A DNA stretch of 64,000 nucleotides from Gracilimonas sp046602855 (lineage in GTDB: Bacteria > Bacteroidota > Rhodothermia > Balneolales > Balneolaceae). Position 1 is the first letter of the stretch, and each line of letters starts with the position of its first letter. Both the position numbers and the translations under genes were made by a program. Shown here one piece after another: positions 7,128 to 15,602 of this stretch. The notes below the pieces were generated by a model. The model did not search any database and had not been told where the DNA came from. It was given only the letters and a program-made list of their open reading frames with translations. The stretch is taken from the NCBI RefSeq assembly GCF_046602855.1, contig NZ_JBKINJ010000001.1:1550001-1614000 (forward strand). The letters run 5' to 3'.

Positions 7128-9812
7128 TTAGGAAATAGATTCTTCGATCAATTCATTCACTTTTTCTAGTGCTTCAGACAATTTTTCGGGTTCACGTCCG
7201 CCAGCCGTTGCTAAATTCGGCTGACCGCCTCCGCCTCCGCCAACAATTCGTCCCAATTGACCGACCAATGCTCCGGCTTTTAGTTCTTTTTCACTGATGA
7301 TGTCTTCAGTGAGAGCTACCATCAGATAAACTTTCCCTTGCTCCTCATCTTTAGAACCAAGTACAATGGCAGTATTTTCTTTTGTCTTCTGAAGTCCATC
7401 GTAACCAAGTTGCTTCAATGCGTCCATGTCTGCGCCGGCAATCTCTCCTTTTACCAGTTTAATGCCTGAATCAAGTGACACTGCATCCCTAATAAGTTCA
7501 TCCAGTTTAGCGCCTGTATTTTGCATCTGAACTTTTTCAAGCTCTTTCTCAAGAGCTTTCTTGTCCTCGATCAGTTTCATGACATCGGCAGCCAGATCTT
7601 CGGTTTGACCGATGGCTCCTTTAACCTGCTGTAATAATCGTTTTTCATCCCGAAGAATCTTATCAGCCTGAGTTCCACAGACAGCTTCGATCCTGCGAAT
7701 ACCCGCAGCTACCGAGGTTTCGTTGGTGAACCGGAAATAGCCGATCTCACCGGTAGCTCCAACGTGAGTACCACCACACAATTCCACAGAATAATCTTCG
7801 TCAAATGTAATCACACGCACGGTTTCGCCGTACTTTTCACCGAACAGCATCATAGCTCCACGTTCTTTGGCTTCATCCATCGGAACGTTCCGCTCTTCCT
7901 GCAATGGGATATTTTCCTGAACCTTCTCATTCACAAGCTGTTCAACTTCCTCCAGCTGCTCGTCGGTCATGGCTTCGAAGTGAGAGAAGTCAAAGCGCAG
8001 ATGGTTTTCATCCACCAGTGATCCTTTCTGAGCAACATGGTCACCCAAAATTCCTCGTAATGCGGCATGAACAAGGTGCGTGGCAGAGTGATGTTTCTGA
8101 ATTTCTATACGTTTGTCAAGATCAATGGAAGCAGTCCATGTACCGGATAAATCTTCAGGCAAATTGTCTACGTAATGAATGTTTTTTCCGTCAGCTCCTT
8201 TTTGCACGTCAATGACTTTCAAATAATCTTCATCATTTTTGAGCACACCTGTATCGGCAACTTGACCGCCACTTTCAGCGTAAAATGGTGTTCTAGTGAG
8301 TTGAAGGGCAAATCTGTCTCCTTCTTTTCTGTATCCAATAATTTTAGTTTCTACCTCTGCGTCATCATAACCTACAAACTCAGATCTGTGGTCCGCAACA
8401 GACCCTTGCTGAACTGCTTTCCAAGCATTAGTTTCACTCTGGTCCACCGAGAACTTGCCGGCAGCACGAGCACGATCTTTCTGTGCCTTCATGTGCTTAT
8501 TAAATTCATCTACATCTACTTCAACTCCACGCTCGCGAGCCATGAGTTCCGTCAGATCGATTGGGAAACCGTAGGTATCGTGCAGTTTGAACGCATCCTC
8601 ACCGGATAGCTTCTTCTCCCCTTCCACCATCTCGTTAAATAGCTCAATACCCTGACCCAATGTTTTCAGAAAGCTCTTTTCCTCGGAACGGATCACGTTC
8701 ACTATATATTTCTTCTGTGCCTTGATCTCAGGAAATACATCCTTGAACTGCTCGGCTAATACATCTACCAGTTTATAGAAGAACGGCTCCTTGAAATCAA
8801 GGACATCCCAGCCGTAGCGGATGGCTCGACGTAAAATTCTTCGGATCACAAAACCTCGACCTTCATTTCCGGGTGAAGCACCATCCGCAATGGAGAAGGT
8901 CACTGCCCGAATGTGATCGGCAATAACACGCATAGCAATGTCTTTATCTTCATCCTCACCATATTTCAGTCCGGCCAAATCGGCAATTTCATCTAAAAGC
9001 GGCGTAAAGACATCCGTATCATAATTGGATGTCTTTTCCTGAAGTACTGCACAAACCCTTTCAAAGCCCATTCCGGTATCAACGTGTTGGGCAGGTAGTT
9101 TTTCCAGGGAAGCATCCGGCTTACGGTTGAACTGAATGAATACAAGATTCCAGATCTCCATCACACGGGAATCGTCCATGTTCACCAGATCCCGACCGGG
9201 TTTCTTTTTGCGCTCTTCATCTGAGCGAAGGTCGATATGTACCTCTGAACAAGGTCCGCATGGACCGGTCTCACCCATTTCCCAAAAATTATCCTTCTTA
9301 CTGCATTTTAGGATGTGATCGTGTGAAATTGACGTCTCACTTTTCCATAGCTCTATAGCTTCGTCATCTGCTGGCAACCCATCAGCATCATCTCCCTCAA
9401 ACACGGTGGCATACAGTCTTTCAGGATCAAGCCCCCATTTGTCAACCAAAAGCTCCCAGGCCCAGCCTATAGCTTCTTTTTTAAAATAATCACCAAACGA
9501 CCAGTTACCCAGCATTTCAAATAAGGTGTGGTGGTAGGTGTCATGGCCTACTTCTTCCAGGTCGTTGTGCTTACCACTGACACGAATACATTTTTGAGTA
9601 TCAGCCGCACGTTTCCAGAGCTTGCCATCGTGCTTGAGGGCATCCTCTTCTCCTAAGAAGATAGATTTGAACTGATTCATCCCTGCATTAGTGAAAAGCA
9701 AAGTTGGATCATTTTTTGGGACTACAGGAGCGCTGTCAACAATAGCATGATCTTTTTCAGCAAAGAAATCAAAAAATTCCTGACGGATCTGAGCAGAAGT
9801 CTTGTGCGACAT
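7128..9812 (-). CDS. alaS: Alanyl-tRNA synthetase
   Basis: The 894-residue class II synthetase charges tRNA-Ala. It has the complete bacterial layout: catalytic core from residue 1 (IRQEFFDFFAEKDH, LFTNAGMNQFK, GNWSFGDYFKKEAI), tRNA-recognition region, editing domain with the zinc motifs HHSATHLVH and CGGTHV, and a C-terminal coiled region ending in the glycine-rich GRIVGGGGGGQPNLATAGG (C-Ala domain). The length is usual for the family. It stands alone between the pdh operon and a 470-bp spacer; its own start (MSHKTSAQIRQ) is preceded by AT-rich DNA without a clear ribosome-binding site, as is common in this lineage. Confidence 0.98.
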   Translation of the reverse strand: MSHKTSAQIRQEFFDFFAEKDHAIVDSAPVVPKNDPTLLFTNAGMNQFKSIFLGEEDALKHDGKLWKRAADTQKCIRVSGKHNDLEEVGHDTYHHTLFEMLGNWSFGDYFKKEAIGWAWELLVDKWGLDPERLYATVFEGDDADGLPADDEAIELWKSETSISHDHILKCSKKDNFWEMGETGPCGPCSEVHIDLRSDEERKKKPGRDLVNMDDSRVMEIWNLVFIQFNRKPDASLEKLPAQHVDTGMGFERVCAVLQEKTSNYDTDVFTPLLDEIADLAGLKYGEDEDKDIAMRVIADHIRAVTFSIADGASPGNEGRGFVIRRILRRAIRYGWDVLDFKEPFFYKLVDVLAEQFKDVFPEIKAQKKYIVNVIRSEEKSFLKTLGQGIELFNEMVEGEKKLSGEDAFKLHDTYGFPIDLTELMARERGVEVDVDEFNKHMKAQKDRARAAGKFSVDQSETNAWKAVQQGSVADHRSEFVGYDDAEVETKIIGYRKEGDRFALQLTRTPFYAESGGQVADTGVLKNDEDYLKVIDVQKGADGKNIHYVDNLPEDLSGTWTASIDLDKRIEIQKHHSATHLVHAALRGILGDHVAQKGSLVDENHLRFDFSHFEAMTDEQLEEVEQLVNEKVQENIPLQEERNVPMDEAKERGAMMLFGEKYGETVRVITFDEDYSVELCGGTHVGATGEIGYFRFTNETSVAAGIRRIEAVCGTQADKILRDEKRLLQQVKGAIGQTEDLAADVMKLIEDKKALEKELEKVQMQNTGAKLDELIRDAVSLDSGIKLVKGEIAGADMDALKQLGYDGLQKTKENTAIVLGSKDEEQGKVYLMVALTEDIISEKELKAGALVGQLGRIVGGGGGGQPNLATAGGREPEKLSEALEKVNELIEESIS

Positions 9813-10249
9813 TAAATTTAGTGTGTGAGTGTTGAATTTTACAGAGCCTTAAATATAGGAAAAATATGGCTTGAACTCATGCGTGGTTTGAGATTCGTTA
9901 AACCTTATTCGCAGACCGGTATATCGAAAATCAATTTATTCTTAAAAGCAATTGATCGATGCAACAAATGATCGATTTAGAAGTCGATTCTTATAGCCCG
10001 TTCACGCTAAGTGGCATATCATTAATATATGACTGTAACAGAGTGGAAAGCCTTAAATTAAAAAATTGGGTTCTCCTTACTCGCATGTACTCTCATTTTG
10101 ATCTCCTGACTTGAGGACAAATTACAGACTTAAATACTCAAGTGATTATTAACTCAGAAGTCTTTGAAATCCGGGCAATCTCATAATCGCCAATCGCAAT
10201 TCAAAATTTAAAGTAATCGAAGCCAAAAGAAACTGGCGTTGCAAGATTA
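9813..10249. other. Intergenic spacer, divergent promoters expected
   Basis: About 440 bp without a supportable gene, between divergent alaS and the membrane-protein module. It must hold the alaS promoter. I see only AT-rich sequence and short GATCGAT-type words; no tRNA, riboswitch or terminator is recognisable. Confidence 0.4.
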
Positions 10250-10257
10250 TAATTTTG
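10250..10257 (+). promoter_or_regulatory. Candidate -7 promoter box TAATTTTG
   Basis: It matches the TAnnTTTG box of Bacteroidota housekeeping promoters and ends four bases before a 21-bp palindrome and 29 bp before the start codon at 10287. I see no convincing TTTG box at the -33 position, so support is partial. Confidence 0.4.
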
Positions 10258-10260
10258 TAT

Positions 10261-10281
10261 GTACTTTTAATTAAAAAGTAC
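10261..10281. promoter_or_regulatory. Palindromic operator candidate, copy 1
   Basis: Half-sites GTACTTTT and AAAAGTAC are separated by five bases. The site lies just after the candidate -7 box and 5 bp before the first gene of the module, a position suited to repression. A second site with the same half-site pattern and spacing lies at 11421-11441. The likely ligand is the winged-helix protein encoded between them. Confidence 0.6.
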
Positions 10282-10286
10282 TTTGC

Positions 10287-10892
10287 ATGAAAGAACAACA
10301 AGATTACATTCAGGATATTGCAGAAATACGGTCCATGATGGAGCGGTCTTCTAAATTTCTATCACTCTCCGGTTGGGCAGGTATATTAGCCGGGTTCTAT
10401 GCCCTGATCGGAGCATGGATCGCCTATAGCATTCTTGATTTTCACCCTGATGAGATCTTTTACTCCTATCCTGATCTTACCGGTGTCATATTAATTGCAA
10501 TAGGTGTACTCACACTGGCTCTCGTCAGCGCCATTCTGGATTCTAAACGAAAGGCTCAGAAAAGAAATGAAAAAGTATGGAATGCCACCTCGCGCAGAAT
10601 GTTGACGAACATGTCTATTCCGCTTTTTACAGGCGGATTCCTGATCGTAATACTTATCTCCAAAGGCTTAATTGGATTGATCGCTCCCCTCACTTTGGTA
10701 TTTTATGGACTTGCCCTATTCAACGCCGGATTTTATACCATCAAGGAAGTCCGGATCATGGGTTTTGTACAGATGGTACTTGGATTACTGAACATGGCCT
10801 TTATCAGCTACGGACTTCTTTTCTGGGCGATCGGTTTTGGTCTTGTTCACATCCTGTATGGAATGTATATGCATTTCAAGTATGAAAGGTGA
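10287..10892 (+). CDS. Multi-pass membrane protein of unknown function
   Basis: A 201-residue protein with about six hydrophobic segments. A soluble N-terminus (MKEQQDYIQDIAEIRSMMERSS) precedes the first segment (FLSLSGWAGILAGFYALIGAW), and a basic loop with DSKRKAQKRNEK sits between segments two and three. No catalytic motif is apparent. It is the first gene of a tight plus-strand group: the winged-helix regulator gene starts 6 bp after its stop, with an AGGTGA ribosome site overlapping the stop. I know this pairing (integral membrane protein plus HTH_34-type regulator) as recurrent in Bacteroidota, but without an assigned role. A sensor, partner or target of the regulator are all possible. 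Confidence 0.75.
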   Translation: MKEQQDYIQDIAEIRSMMERSSKFLSLSGWAGILAGFYALIGAWIAYSILDFHPDEIFYSYPDLTGVILIAIGVLTLALVSAILDSKRKAQKRNEKVWNATSRRMLTNMSIPLFTGGFLIVILISKGLIGLIAPLTLVFYGLALFNAGFYTIKEVRIMGFVQMVLGLLNMAFISYGLLFWAIGFGLVHILYGMYMHFKYER

Positions 10893-10898
10893 TCGACA

Positions 10899-11198
10899 GT
10901 GAAGTTATCATTCGACGATCTACACAAAGCATTTGAAAACAGGGTTAGGTTGGGAATAATGTCAACACTAGCTGTCAACGATTCCCTGGATTTTACCTCC
11001 CTCAAGGAATTCCTTGATGTGACCGATGGCAATCTGGCCACTCATGTCAAAAAACTGGAAAAAGAAGGATTTTTGGAGGTAGAAAAATCTTTCATCGACA
11101 ATAAACCTAACACCAGTTACTCTATGACACCAGAGGGCAAAAAAGCGTTTGATGAACATCTTAAAGCTCTTGAACAAATCATAAAATCACAGAAATAG
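10899..11198 (+). CDS. Winged-helix transcriptional regulator (HTH_34/MarR-like)
   Basis: A 99-residue single-domain DNA-binding protein. The helix-turn-helix is readable as FTSLKEFLDVTDGNLATHVKKLEKEGFLEV, followed by the wing (EKSFIDNKPNTSYSMTPEGKKAF) and a C-terminal helix that likely dimerises. This matches the PF13601-type winged helix family. The start is GTG at 10899, chosen because the frame opens there and AAAGGTGA lies just upstream. It is translationally linked to the membrane protein before it and to a 64-residue membrane protein 2 bp after it. The 21-bp palindromes at 10261 and 11421 are the obvious candidates for its binding sites, implying autoregulation as well as control of 11472-12200. 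Confidence 0.85.
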   Translation: MKLSFDDLHKAFENRVRLGIMSTLAVNDSLDFTSLKEFLDVTDGNLATHVKKLEKEGFLEVEKSFIDNKPNTSYSMTPEGKKAFDEHLKALEQIIKSQK

Positions 11199-11200
11199 CA

Positions 11201-11395
11201 ATGAAAACAAATCAATTCAAAAAACTAAAAATGCATACTCTGCTTTCACTATTGACCATCTTCATCGGCATTGCATTATTGACTTTCATGGTCATTGTTG
11301 AAAATGAACCGGGAGCCATTCCTCTCGCATTGATATTGGTCGGAACTGGTTGGTACTTTTTCACTCGATCCAAAATTCGTTCACTACAGAGTTAA
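11201..11395 (+). CDS. Small membrane protein, two TM segments
   Basis: A 64-residue protein: basic N-terminus (KTNQFKKLKMH), first TM (LLSLLTIFIGIALLTFMVIV), short acidic loop (ENEPG), second TM (AIPLALILVGTGWYFF) and basic tail. It begins 2 bp after the regulator gene and so belongs to the same transcript. No family is recognised. The topology predicts both ends in the cytoplasm. Confidence 0.65.
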   Translation: MKTNQFKKLKMHTLLSLLTIFIGIALLTFMVIVENEPGAIPLALILVGTGWYFFTRSKIRSLQS

Positions 11396-11420
11396 ACAGG
11401 GCTCAAAAAAATTTATCATC

Positions 11421-11441
11421 ATACTTTGTAATTCAAAGTTC
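11421..11441. promoter_or_regulatory. Palindromic operator candidate, copy 2
   Basis: Half-sites ATACTTTG and CAAAGTTC are separated by five bases, with the same spacing as the site at 10261-10281; the shared pattern is RTACTTTK and MAAAGTWC. It lies 30 bp upstream of the small gene at 11472 and 230 bp upstream of 11652, so it could control the second half of the module. Confidence 0.55.
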
Positions 11442-11471
11442 TTTCAATTTGAAAACTCCAACCTCACATAA

Positions 11472-11636
11472 ATGACGACTACACCCCAACAATATCACAA
11501 TAGATCCGCTCTCACTGAAGGGATGATCGCGTTTATCCTTGCGATTACTGGAGCTGTAGTAGTGATCTCTTTCTCATATTATTCGGATTTCAATGATCAC
11601 ATTCATCATAATTATCCATCAAATTTAAACAATTAA
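11472..11636 (+). CDS. Small single-TM protein (54 aa)
   Basis: An ATG-started frame of 54 codons: polar N-terminus (MTTTPQQYHNRSALTEG), one hydrophobic segment (MIAFILAITGAVVVISFSYY) and a His/Asn-rich tail (SDFNDHIHHNYPSNLNN). It lies between the second palindromic site and the membrane protein at 11652, 15 bp before the latter, in the same direction. The clean TM segment and the position support a real gene, but no homologue is recognised. Confidence 0.5.
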   Translation: MTTTPQQYHNRSALTEGMIAFILAITGAVVVISFSYYSDFNDHIHHNYPSNLNN

Positions 11637-11651
11637 TACAGAAGTAAACTC

Positions 11652-12200
11652 ATGAACAAACATAAAACACTCTTCGGAACTATAGCCAAACTGGCATTGA
11701 TTACATTCACCTTATTATTGGTCCCGCTGGTCGCCATGCAGTTTTCAGATGATGTAGTATGGACGGCATCCGATTTCATTTTTGCGGGAACACTAATATT
11801 TGCCACGGGACTCACCTACGTTATTATCACCCGGCGATCAACAAGTACTATTTACCGGATAGCCATCGGATTTGCATTATTTTCAGGGTTATTCCTTATC
11901 TGGAGTAATCTTGCCGTTGGGATTATCGGTTCTGAGAATAATGAATTCAACCTGCTATACTTTTTAGTGATCGCGGTCGGGATCATTGGAGCTTTTATCG
12001 CAAGATTTAAGCCAACAGGTCTTATGTACACAATGTTTGGTATGGCAGTGGCTCAAACAATGATCACTATTGCTGCTCTGAAAGCCGGAATGTCGAACCT
12101 CCCAGACAGTTCTGTATATGAGATCCTGGCAGTTAACGGTTTCTTCTTCACACTTTTTGTAATTGCTGGTATACTTTTCCAGTATTCAGTCAGAGATTAA
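11652..12200 (+). CDS. Integral membrane protein of unknown function
   Basis: A 182-residue protein with about five or six hydrophobic segments spread over its whole length, starting MNKHKTLFGTIAKLALITFTLLLVPLVAM. Loops are short; the only polar stretches are VITRRSTSTIYR and GSENNEFN. There is no catalytic or transporter signature. It closes the regulator module and is probably co-expressed with the 54-residue protein 15 bp upstream. Proteins of this look are annotated as hypothetical in related genomes. Confidence 0.7.
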   Translation: MNKHKTLFGTIAKLALITFTLLLVPLVAMQFSDDVVWTASDFIFAGTLIFATGLTYVIITRRSTSTIYRIAIGFALFSGLFLIWSNLAVGIIGSENNEFNLLYFLVIAVGIIGAFIARFKPTGLMYTMFGMAVAQTMITIAALKAGMSNLPDSSVYEILAVNGFFFTLFVIAGILFQYSVRD

Positions 12201-12310
12201 ATAGGTAAACCCTAACATAATTTGTGATCACGATTAATCACTTTAGGAACGAAATCGTATGCTCAGGAATTAGTTCATCACGTGATAATCCTACTTCACA
12301 GATATAATTA

Positions 12311-12847
12311 ATGAAGTTTATAATCGGAATTTTGTTTTTCATTCTTTCTATGGACACTCAACTATTATTTGATTTTAATAAGAACTCAATCCTTGAAAAC
12401 TGGAGCGTTGTGGATGACGAAGTTATGGGAGGTCGCTCCCAAGGTTCTTTTGCACTTTCTGATGCAGGACACGGTCAGTTTTCAGGTAAAATATCTCTTC
12501 AAAACAACGGGGGTTTCTCATCTGTTAAATATGAATTCTCCCCGATCGCTTTAACCAAAGATCATTTGATTCGGATTCGTCTAAAAGGAGATGGTAAAAA
12601 ATATCAGTTCAGAGTAAAACATAAGACTGGTGATTATGCATCCTATATCTCCTATTTTGAGACAAACGGTGATTGGCAGGACGTTGAATTTAAGCTTGGA
12701 GACCTGTATCCGACCTTCCGGGGAAGAAAGCTAAACGAACCAAATTTCGACCATAATTCTATAGAAGAAATACGATTCCTGATTGGTAACGAAAAACCGG
12801 AGTCATTCAATCTGCTCATCGATAAAATTGAACTGATCAAAGAATGA
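12311..12847 (+). CDS. CIA30 family (complex I intermediate-associated 30-like) protein
   Basis: A 178-residue beta-rich protein. The hallmark run is FDFN, then WSVVDDEVMGGRSQG, followed by FSGKISLQNNGGFSSV, RIRLKGDGKKYQFRVK and a final WQDVEFKL/FRG segment; this is the CIA30 (galactose-binding-like jelly-roll) pattern. In mitochondria the family assists complex I assembly; bacterial members are uncharacterised and may bind ligands. The N-terminus (MKFIIGILFFILSMD) is a hydrophobic stretch that may be an uncleaved signal. The stop codon overlaps the start of the amine oxidase gene by 4 bp (ATGA), so the two are translationally coupled. Confidence 0.8.
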   Translation: MKFIIGILFFILSMDTQLLFDFNKNSILENWSVVDDEVMGGRSQGSFALSDAGHGQFSGKISLQNNGGFSSVKYEFSPIALTKDHLIRIRLKGDGKKYQFRVKHKTGDYASYISYFETNGDWQDVEFKLGDLYPTFRGRKLNEPNFDHNSIEEIRFLIGNEKPESFNLLIDKIELIKE

Positions 12848-13908
12848 CAAAAGCTGATATCCTCATCATTGGCGGCGGTCTTACAGGATTAACACTAGCT
12901 TATTTATTCAAACATACCGATCTAAAGGTAGCCGTAGTTGAGGCACGTAATCGGCTTGGCGGAAGAATTTTAACCGTTGGCGGGCACGGTCAGGCAACAG
13001 TTGAAATGGGAGCCACCTGGTTGGGACCTGCTCATACCAAGCTCCAATTTCTATTGGATGAACTTGGCCTGAATACCTTTCAGCAAAGACTGGGTGGTAA
13101 AGCCATTTATGAGCCGACCTCCATGAGCCCACATCAGTTGGTTACCCTTCCCGTCCAGCAGCAGCCCAGCTTTAGAATTGAAGGCGGAACCTCGGCTTTG
13201 ATAACTACTCTGAAAGGGCATTTAAAAGATGTAGATCTTTTTTTGGATGAACCCGTAAATAAGATCACCTCTGAAAAAAATAAGGTTATTGTTGAAAGCT
13301 CTGACATTACTTTCGAAGCCGGTGTTGTAGTTTCTACACTTCCCCCAAAACTCTTATCTGAGTCCATAAAGTTCGACCCTGAGCTTCCCAAAAACGTTTC
13401 GGAGCTGTTAGCAACTACACACACTTGGATGGGAGAATCCATAAAATTCGGATTGATATTTGATGATCCATTTTGGCTGGAAGAAGATTCAAGCGGAACG
13501 GTATTCAGCAATGTTGGGCCCATCAATGAAATGTATGATCACTCAACAAGGAATGATAATCAGCATGCAATAAAAGGATTTCTAAATGGCAGCTATTTCT
13601 CAGTATCTAAAGAAGAACGACTCCAAATGATCCTTAAGCAACTCAGTAAATACTATGGGAATCAGGTCAATGATTACACAGAATATCACGAACTGGTTTG
13701 GGCGAATGAACCATTCACATATTTCCCCTATGATAAGCATGTACTGCCGCATCAAAACAATGGACATGCGATCTTTCAAAGAACATACCTGAATAATAAG
13801 TTTATCATTGCCGGAGCTGAAACAGCTGAAAATTCACCCGGCTATATGGATGGTGCCGTACATAGTGCCTTTCATGTCTATGATCAGATCATAAAAATGA
13901 AAGAGTGA
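12844..13908 (+). CDS. FAD-dependent amine oxidase (flavin monoamine oxidase family)
   Basis: A 354-residue flavoprotein. It opens with the dinucleotide-binding motif ILIIGGGLTGL (residues 7-17), the acidic end of the second strand (VVEARNRLGGRI), and METGATWLGP-like substrate-domain entry (VEMGATWLGPAH). Near the C-terminus FIIAGAETAENSPGYMDGAVHSA is the second FAD-contact motif of monoamine-oxidase proteins. The length is shorter than eukaryotic MAO (about 520) but usual for bacterial members. The substrate is unknown; it may be an amine or a carotenoid- or porphyrin-like compound. Coupling to the CIA30 gene suggests a joint role. No transmembrane segment is seen. Confidence 0.85.
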   Translation: MTKADILIIGGGLTGLTLAYLFKHTDLKVAVVEARNRLGGRILTVGGHGQATVEMGATWLGPAHTKLQFLLDELGLNTFQQRLGGKAIYEPTSMSPHQLVTLPVQQQPSFRIEGGTSALITTLKGHLKDVDLFLDEPVNKITSEKNKVIVESSDITFEAGVVVSTLPPKLLSESIKFDPELPKNVSELLATTHTWMGESIKFGLIFDDPFWLEEDSSGTVFSNVGPINEMYDHSTRNDNQHAIKGFLNGSYFSVSKEERLQMILKQLSKYYGNQVNDYTEYHELVWANEPFTYFPYDKHVLPHQNNGHAIFQRTYLNNKFIIAGAETAENSPGYMDGAVHSAFHVYDQIIKMKE

Positions 13909-13994
13909 CACGGTCTGAAAATAAAGTCAGTCCAAACTCAACATCTTTGAGGATTTACTTTTAGATTTTAGAAAATTAAATATACGGTCTGACT

Positions 13995-14567
13995 ATGAAA
14001 ACCATTCTCAATTACTTTTTCCGCGGCATACTTATCATTTTCCCGGTAGCATTGACCGCATACCTGGCCTATTCAACGATAATCTGGACAAATTCTCTAT
14101 TCAACAATCTGCTGTTCAGCTGGTTCAAGTATGAAATTCCAGGATTAGGGATCATCACAGGATTCACCCTCACTACAATTTTTGGATACGTGATGTCCCG
14201 AACCTTTGCCAGACCGATCGTTTTCCTGTTTGAAAAACTTATGACCAAAACCCCATTTATCAATATTGTTTATAACTCACTAAAGGATCTGACGGAAGCA
14301 TTTGTAGGTGAGCGAAAGAAATTCACAAAACCTGTCATTGTTGAATTCAGTGAACCGGTTGGCATGAAACGCTTTGGTTTTATCACTGAAGACTCTCTAT
14401 CACATTTTGGTTTGGAAAACGATGTAGCTGTTTATTGCCCGCATTCCTATAATGTATCCGGCAACCTGTACATCGTCCCAAGAGATAAAGTTACTCCGAT
14501 CAAAACTGACCCCACAAATTTCATGCGATTTGTGGTATCAGGCGGTGTGACAAAAACTCATGTTTAA
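13995..14567 (+). CDS. DUF502 family membrane protein
   Basis: A 190-residue protein with two N-terminal membrane segments (YFFRGILIIFPVALTAYLAYSTIIW and IPGLGIITGFTLTTIFGYVM), followed by the family's signature stretch LMTKTPFINIVYNSLKDLTEAF and a soluble beta domain (FSEPVGMKRFGFITEDS to PTNFMRFVVSGGV). This matches DUF502 (COG2928), whose function is unknown. It is a single gene. Its stop lies only 3 bp from the stop of the convergent ferredoxin-NADP reductase gene, leaving no room for separate terminators. Confidence 0.88.
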   Translation: MKTILNYFFRGILIIFPVALTAYLAYSTIIWTNSLFNNLLFSWFKYEIPGLGIITGFTLTTIFGYVMSRTFARPIVFLFEKLMTKTPFINIVYNSLKDLTEAFVGERKKFTKPVIVEFSEPVGMKRFGFITEDSLSHFGLENDVAVYCPHSYNVSGNLYIVPRDKVTPIKTDPTNFMRFVVSGGVTKTHV

Positions 14568-14570
14568 AAT

Positions 14571-15494
14571 TTAATATACTTCCTCGAAGCAACGAGCGCC
14601 GGGCTTTACCTTTCGGCGCATTTCCTGCCATTTCCACTCATCAGGATCTGTATCTACATAGTCACCTTTCACCAGCAGATATTCAGAAAATCCTTTTTTT
14701 GCCAATCCTTTGTAAATCCCAGACTCCATGCCTTTGATCCCACAAATATAAATCAGGGTGTTCTCTTGGCTAAGGATAGGATCTAGTATTTCCTCTTCGT
14801 CTTCAATAGCCGTTTGAACGTAATATTTAGAACCATCAGCTCGTCGATCTTCCCTTGAGATCTTAGCAATATAGTGGAAGTTGTCGTACTTTTTCTCCAT
14901 TTCCATAAAGTAATCCGAATAGATAAGGTCTGTACGGTATGCAGCTCCAAAAACAAGTGCAATTTCACCTTTATAACCGGATTCCAGCATTTCCATGATC
15001 ATTCCTCTAAATGGAGCAATTCCTGTTCCGGTAGCAAAAAATACATAATTGAAATCCTCCGGGTTTTCAGGCAGTAGAAACCTTTTTCCACTGGGACCTG
15101 TAGCCTTCACCTTGTCACCGGGCTTAAGGTCTGCCAGATAATTTGAACAAACACCTGTATATAAATTACCGTCAAGTTCCTCAATTGTTCTCTTCACGGT
15201 AGTAGAGATCAGATTCGGTTTACCGTCTTCTCCTTTCGTTGGAGATGAGATAGAATACAAACGCAGCTTATGGGGTTTACCCCTCTCATCTTCACCGGGA
15301 GGTAAAATACCAATTGACTGCCCTATGCGAACCCTGCCTTCAAGATCAGTTCCGGATACGTCAAAGGTTACATGGCGAACAAAATTTGGACTGCTTTCCT
15401 TAGTACAAATATAATTTTCTACAACTGTGATCTCTGTAGGGCTTTTTTTAGAATAGATGTTAAGCTCTACTTCGGGTAAGGTAATTTTTGCCAT
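14571..15494 (-). CDS. Plant/cyanobacterial-type ferredoxin-NADP reductase
   Basis: A 307-residue FAD enzyme exchanging electrons between NADP(H) and ferredoxin or flavodoxin. Motifs appear in order: RLYSISS (78-84, FAD), GVCSNYLADLKPGD (114-127), GTGIAPFRG (156-164, NADP), CGIKGM, and a C-terminal tyrosine. The motif spellings and the terminal EVY are close to the plastid/cyanobacterial (PetH) branch and to the related BoxA reductase, rather than the bacterial Fpr or thioredoxin-reductase-like types. An N-terminal stretch of about 30 residues precedes the FAD domain; there is no phycobilisome linker. No ferredoxin gene is adjacent, so the partner is unknown. Confidence 0.88.
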   Translation of the reverse strand: MAKITLPEVELNIYSKKSPTEITVVENYICTKESSPNFVRHVTFDVSGTDLEGRVRIGQSIGILPPGEDERGKPHKLRLYSISSPTKGEDGKPNLISTTVKRTIEELDGNLYTGVCSNYLADLKPGDKVKATGPSGKRFLLPENPEDFNYVFFATGTGIAPFRGMIMEMLESGYKGEIALVFGAAYRTDLIYSDYFMEMEKKYDNFHYIAKISREDRRADGSKYYVQTAIEDEEEILDPILSQENTLIYICGIKGMESGIYKGLAKKGFSEYLLVKGDYVDTDPDEWKWQEMRRKVKPGARCFEEVY

Positions 15495-15602
15495 ATTTTG
15501 TATCAGTGATTGGGTTCAATAAAAAGTCCACACCTTTTTCTGATGCGGGGGGCAAAAATAGGTGTTTCTGAACTAGAAATAAACCAACTACGGGGAAGTT
15601 TA

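Noticed and set aside
13909..13994. Direct repeat ACGGTCTGA twice before the DUF502 gene
   Set aside because: Nine bases, two copies, no symmetry; too weak to call a regulatory site.
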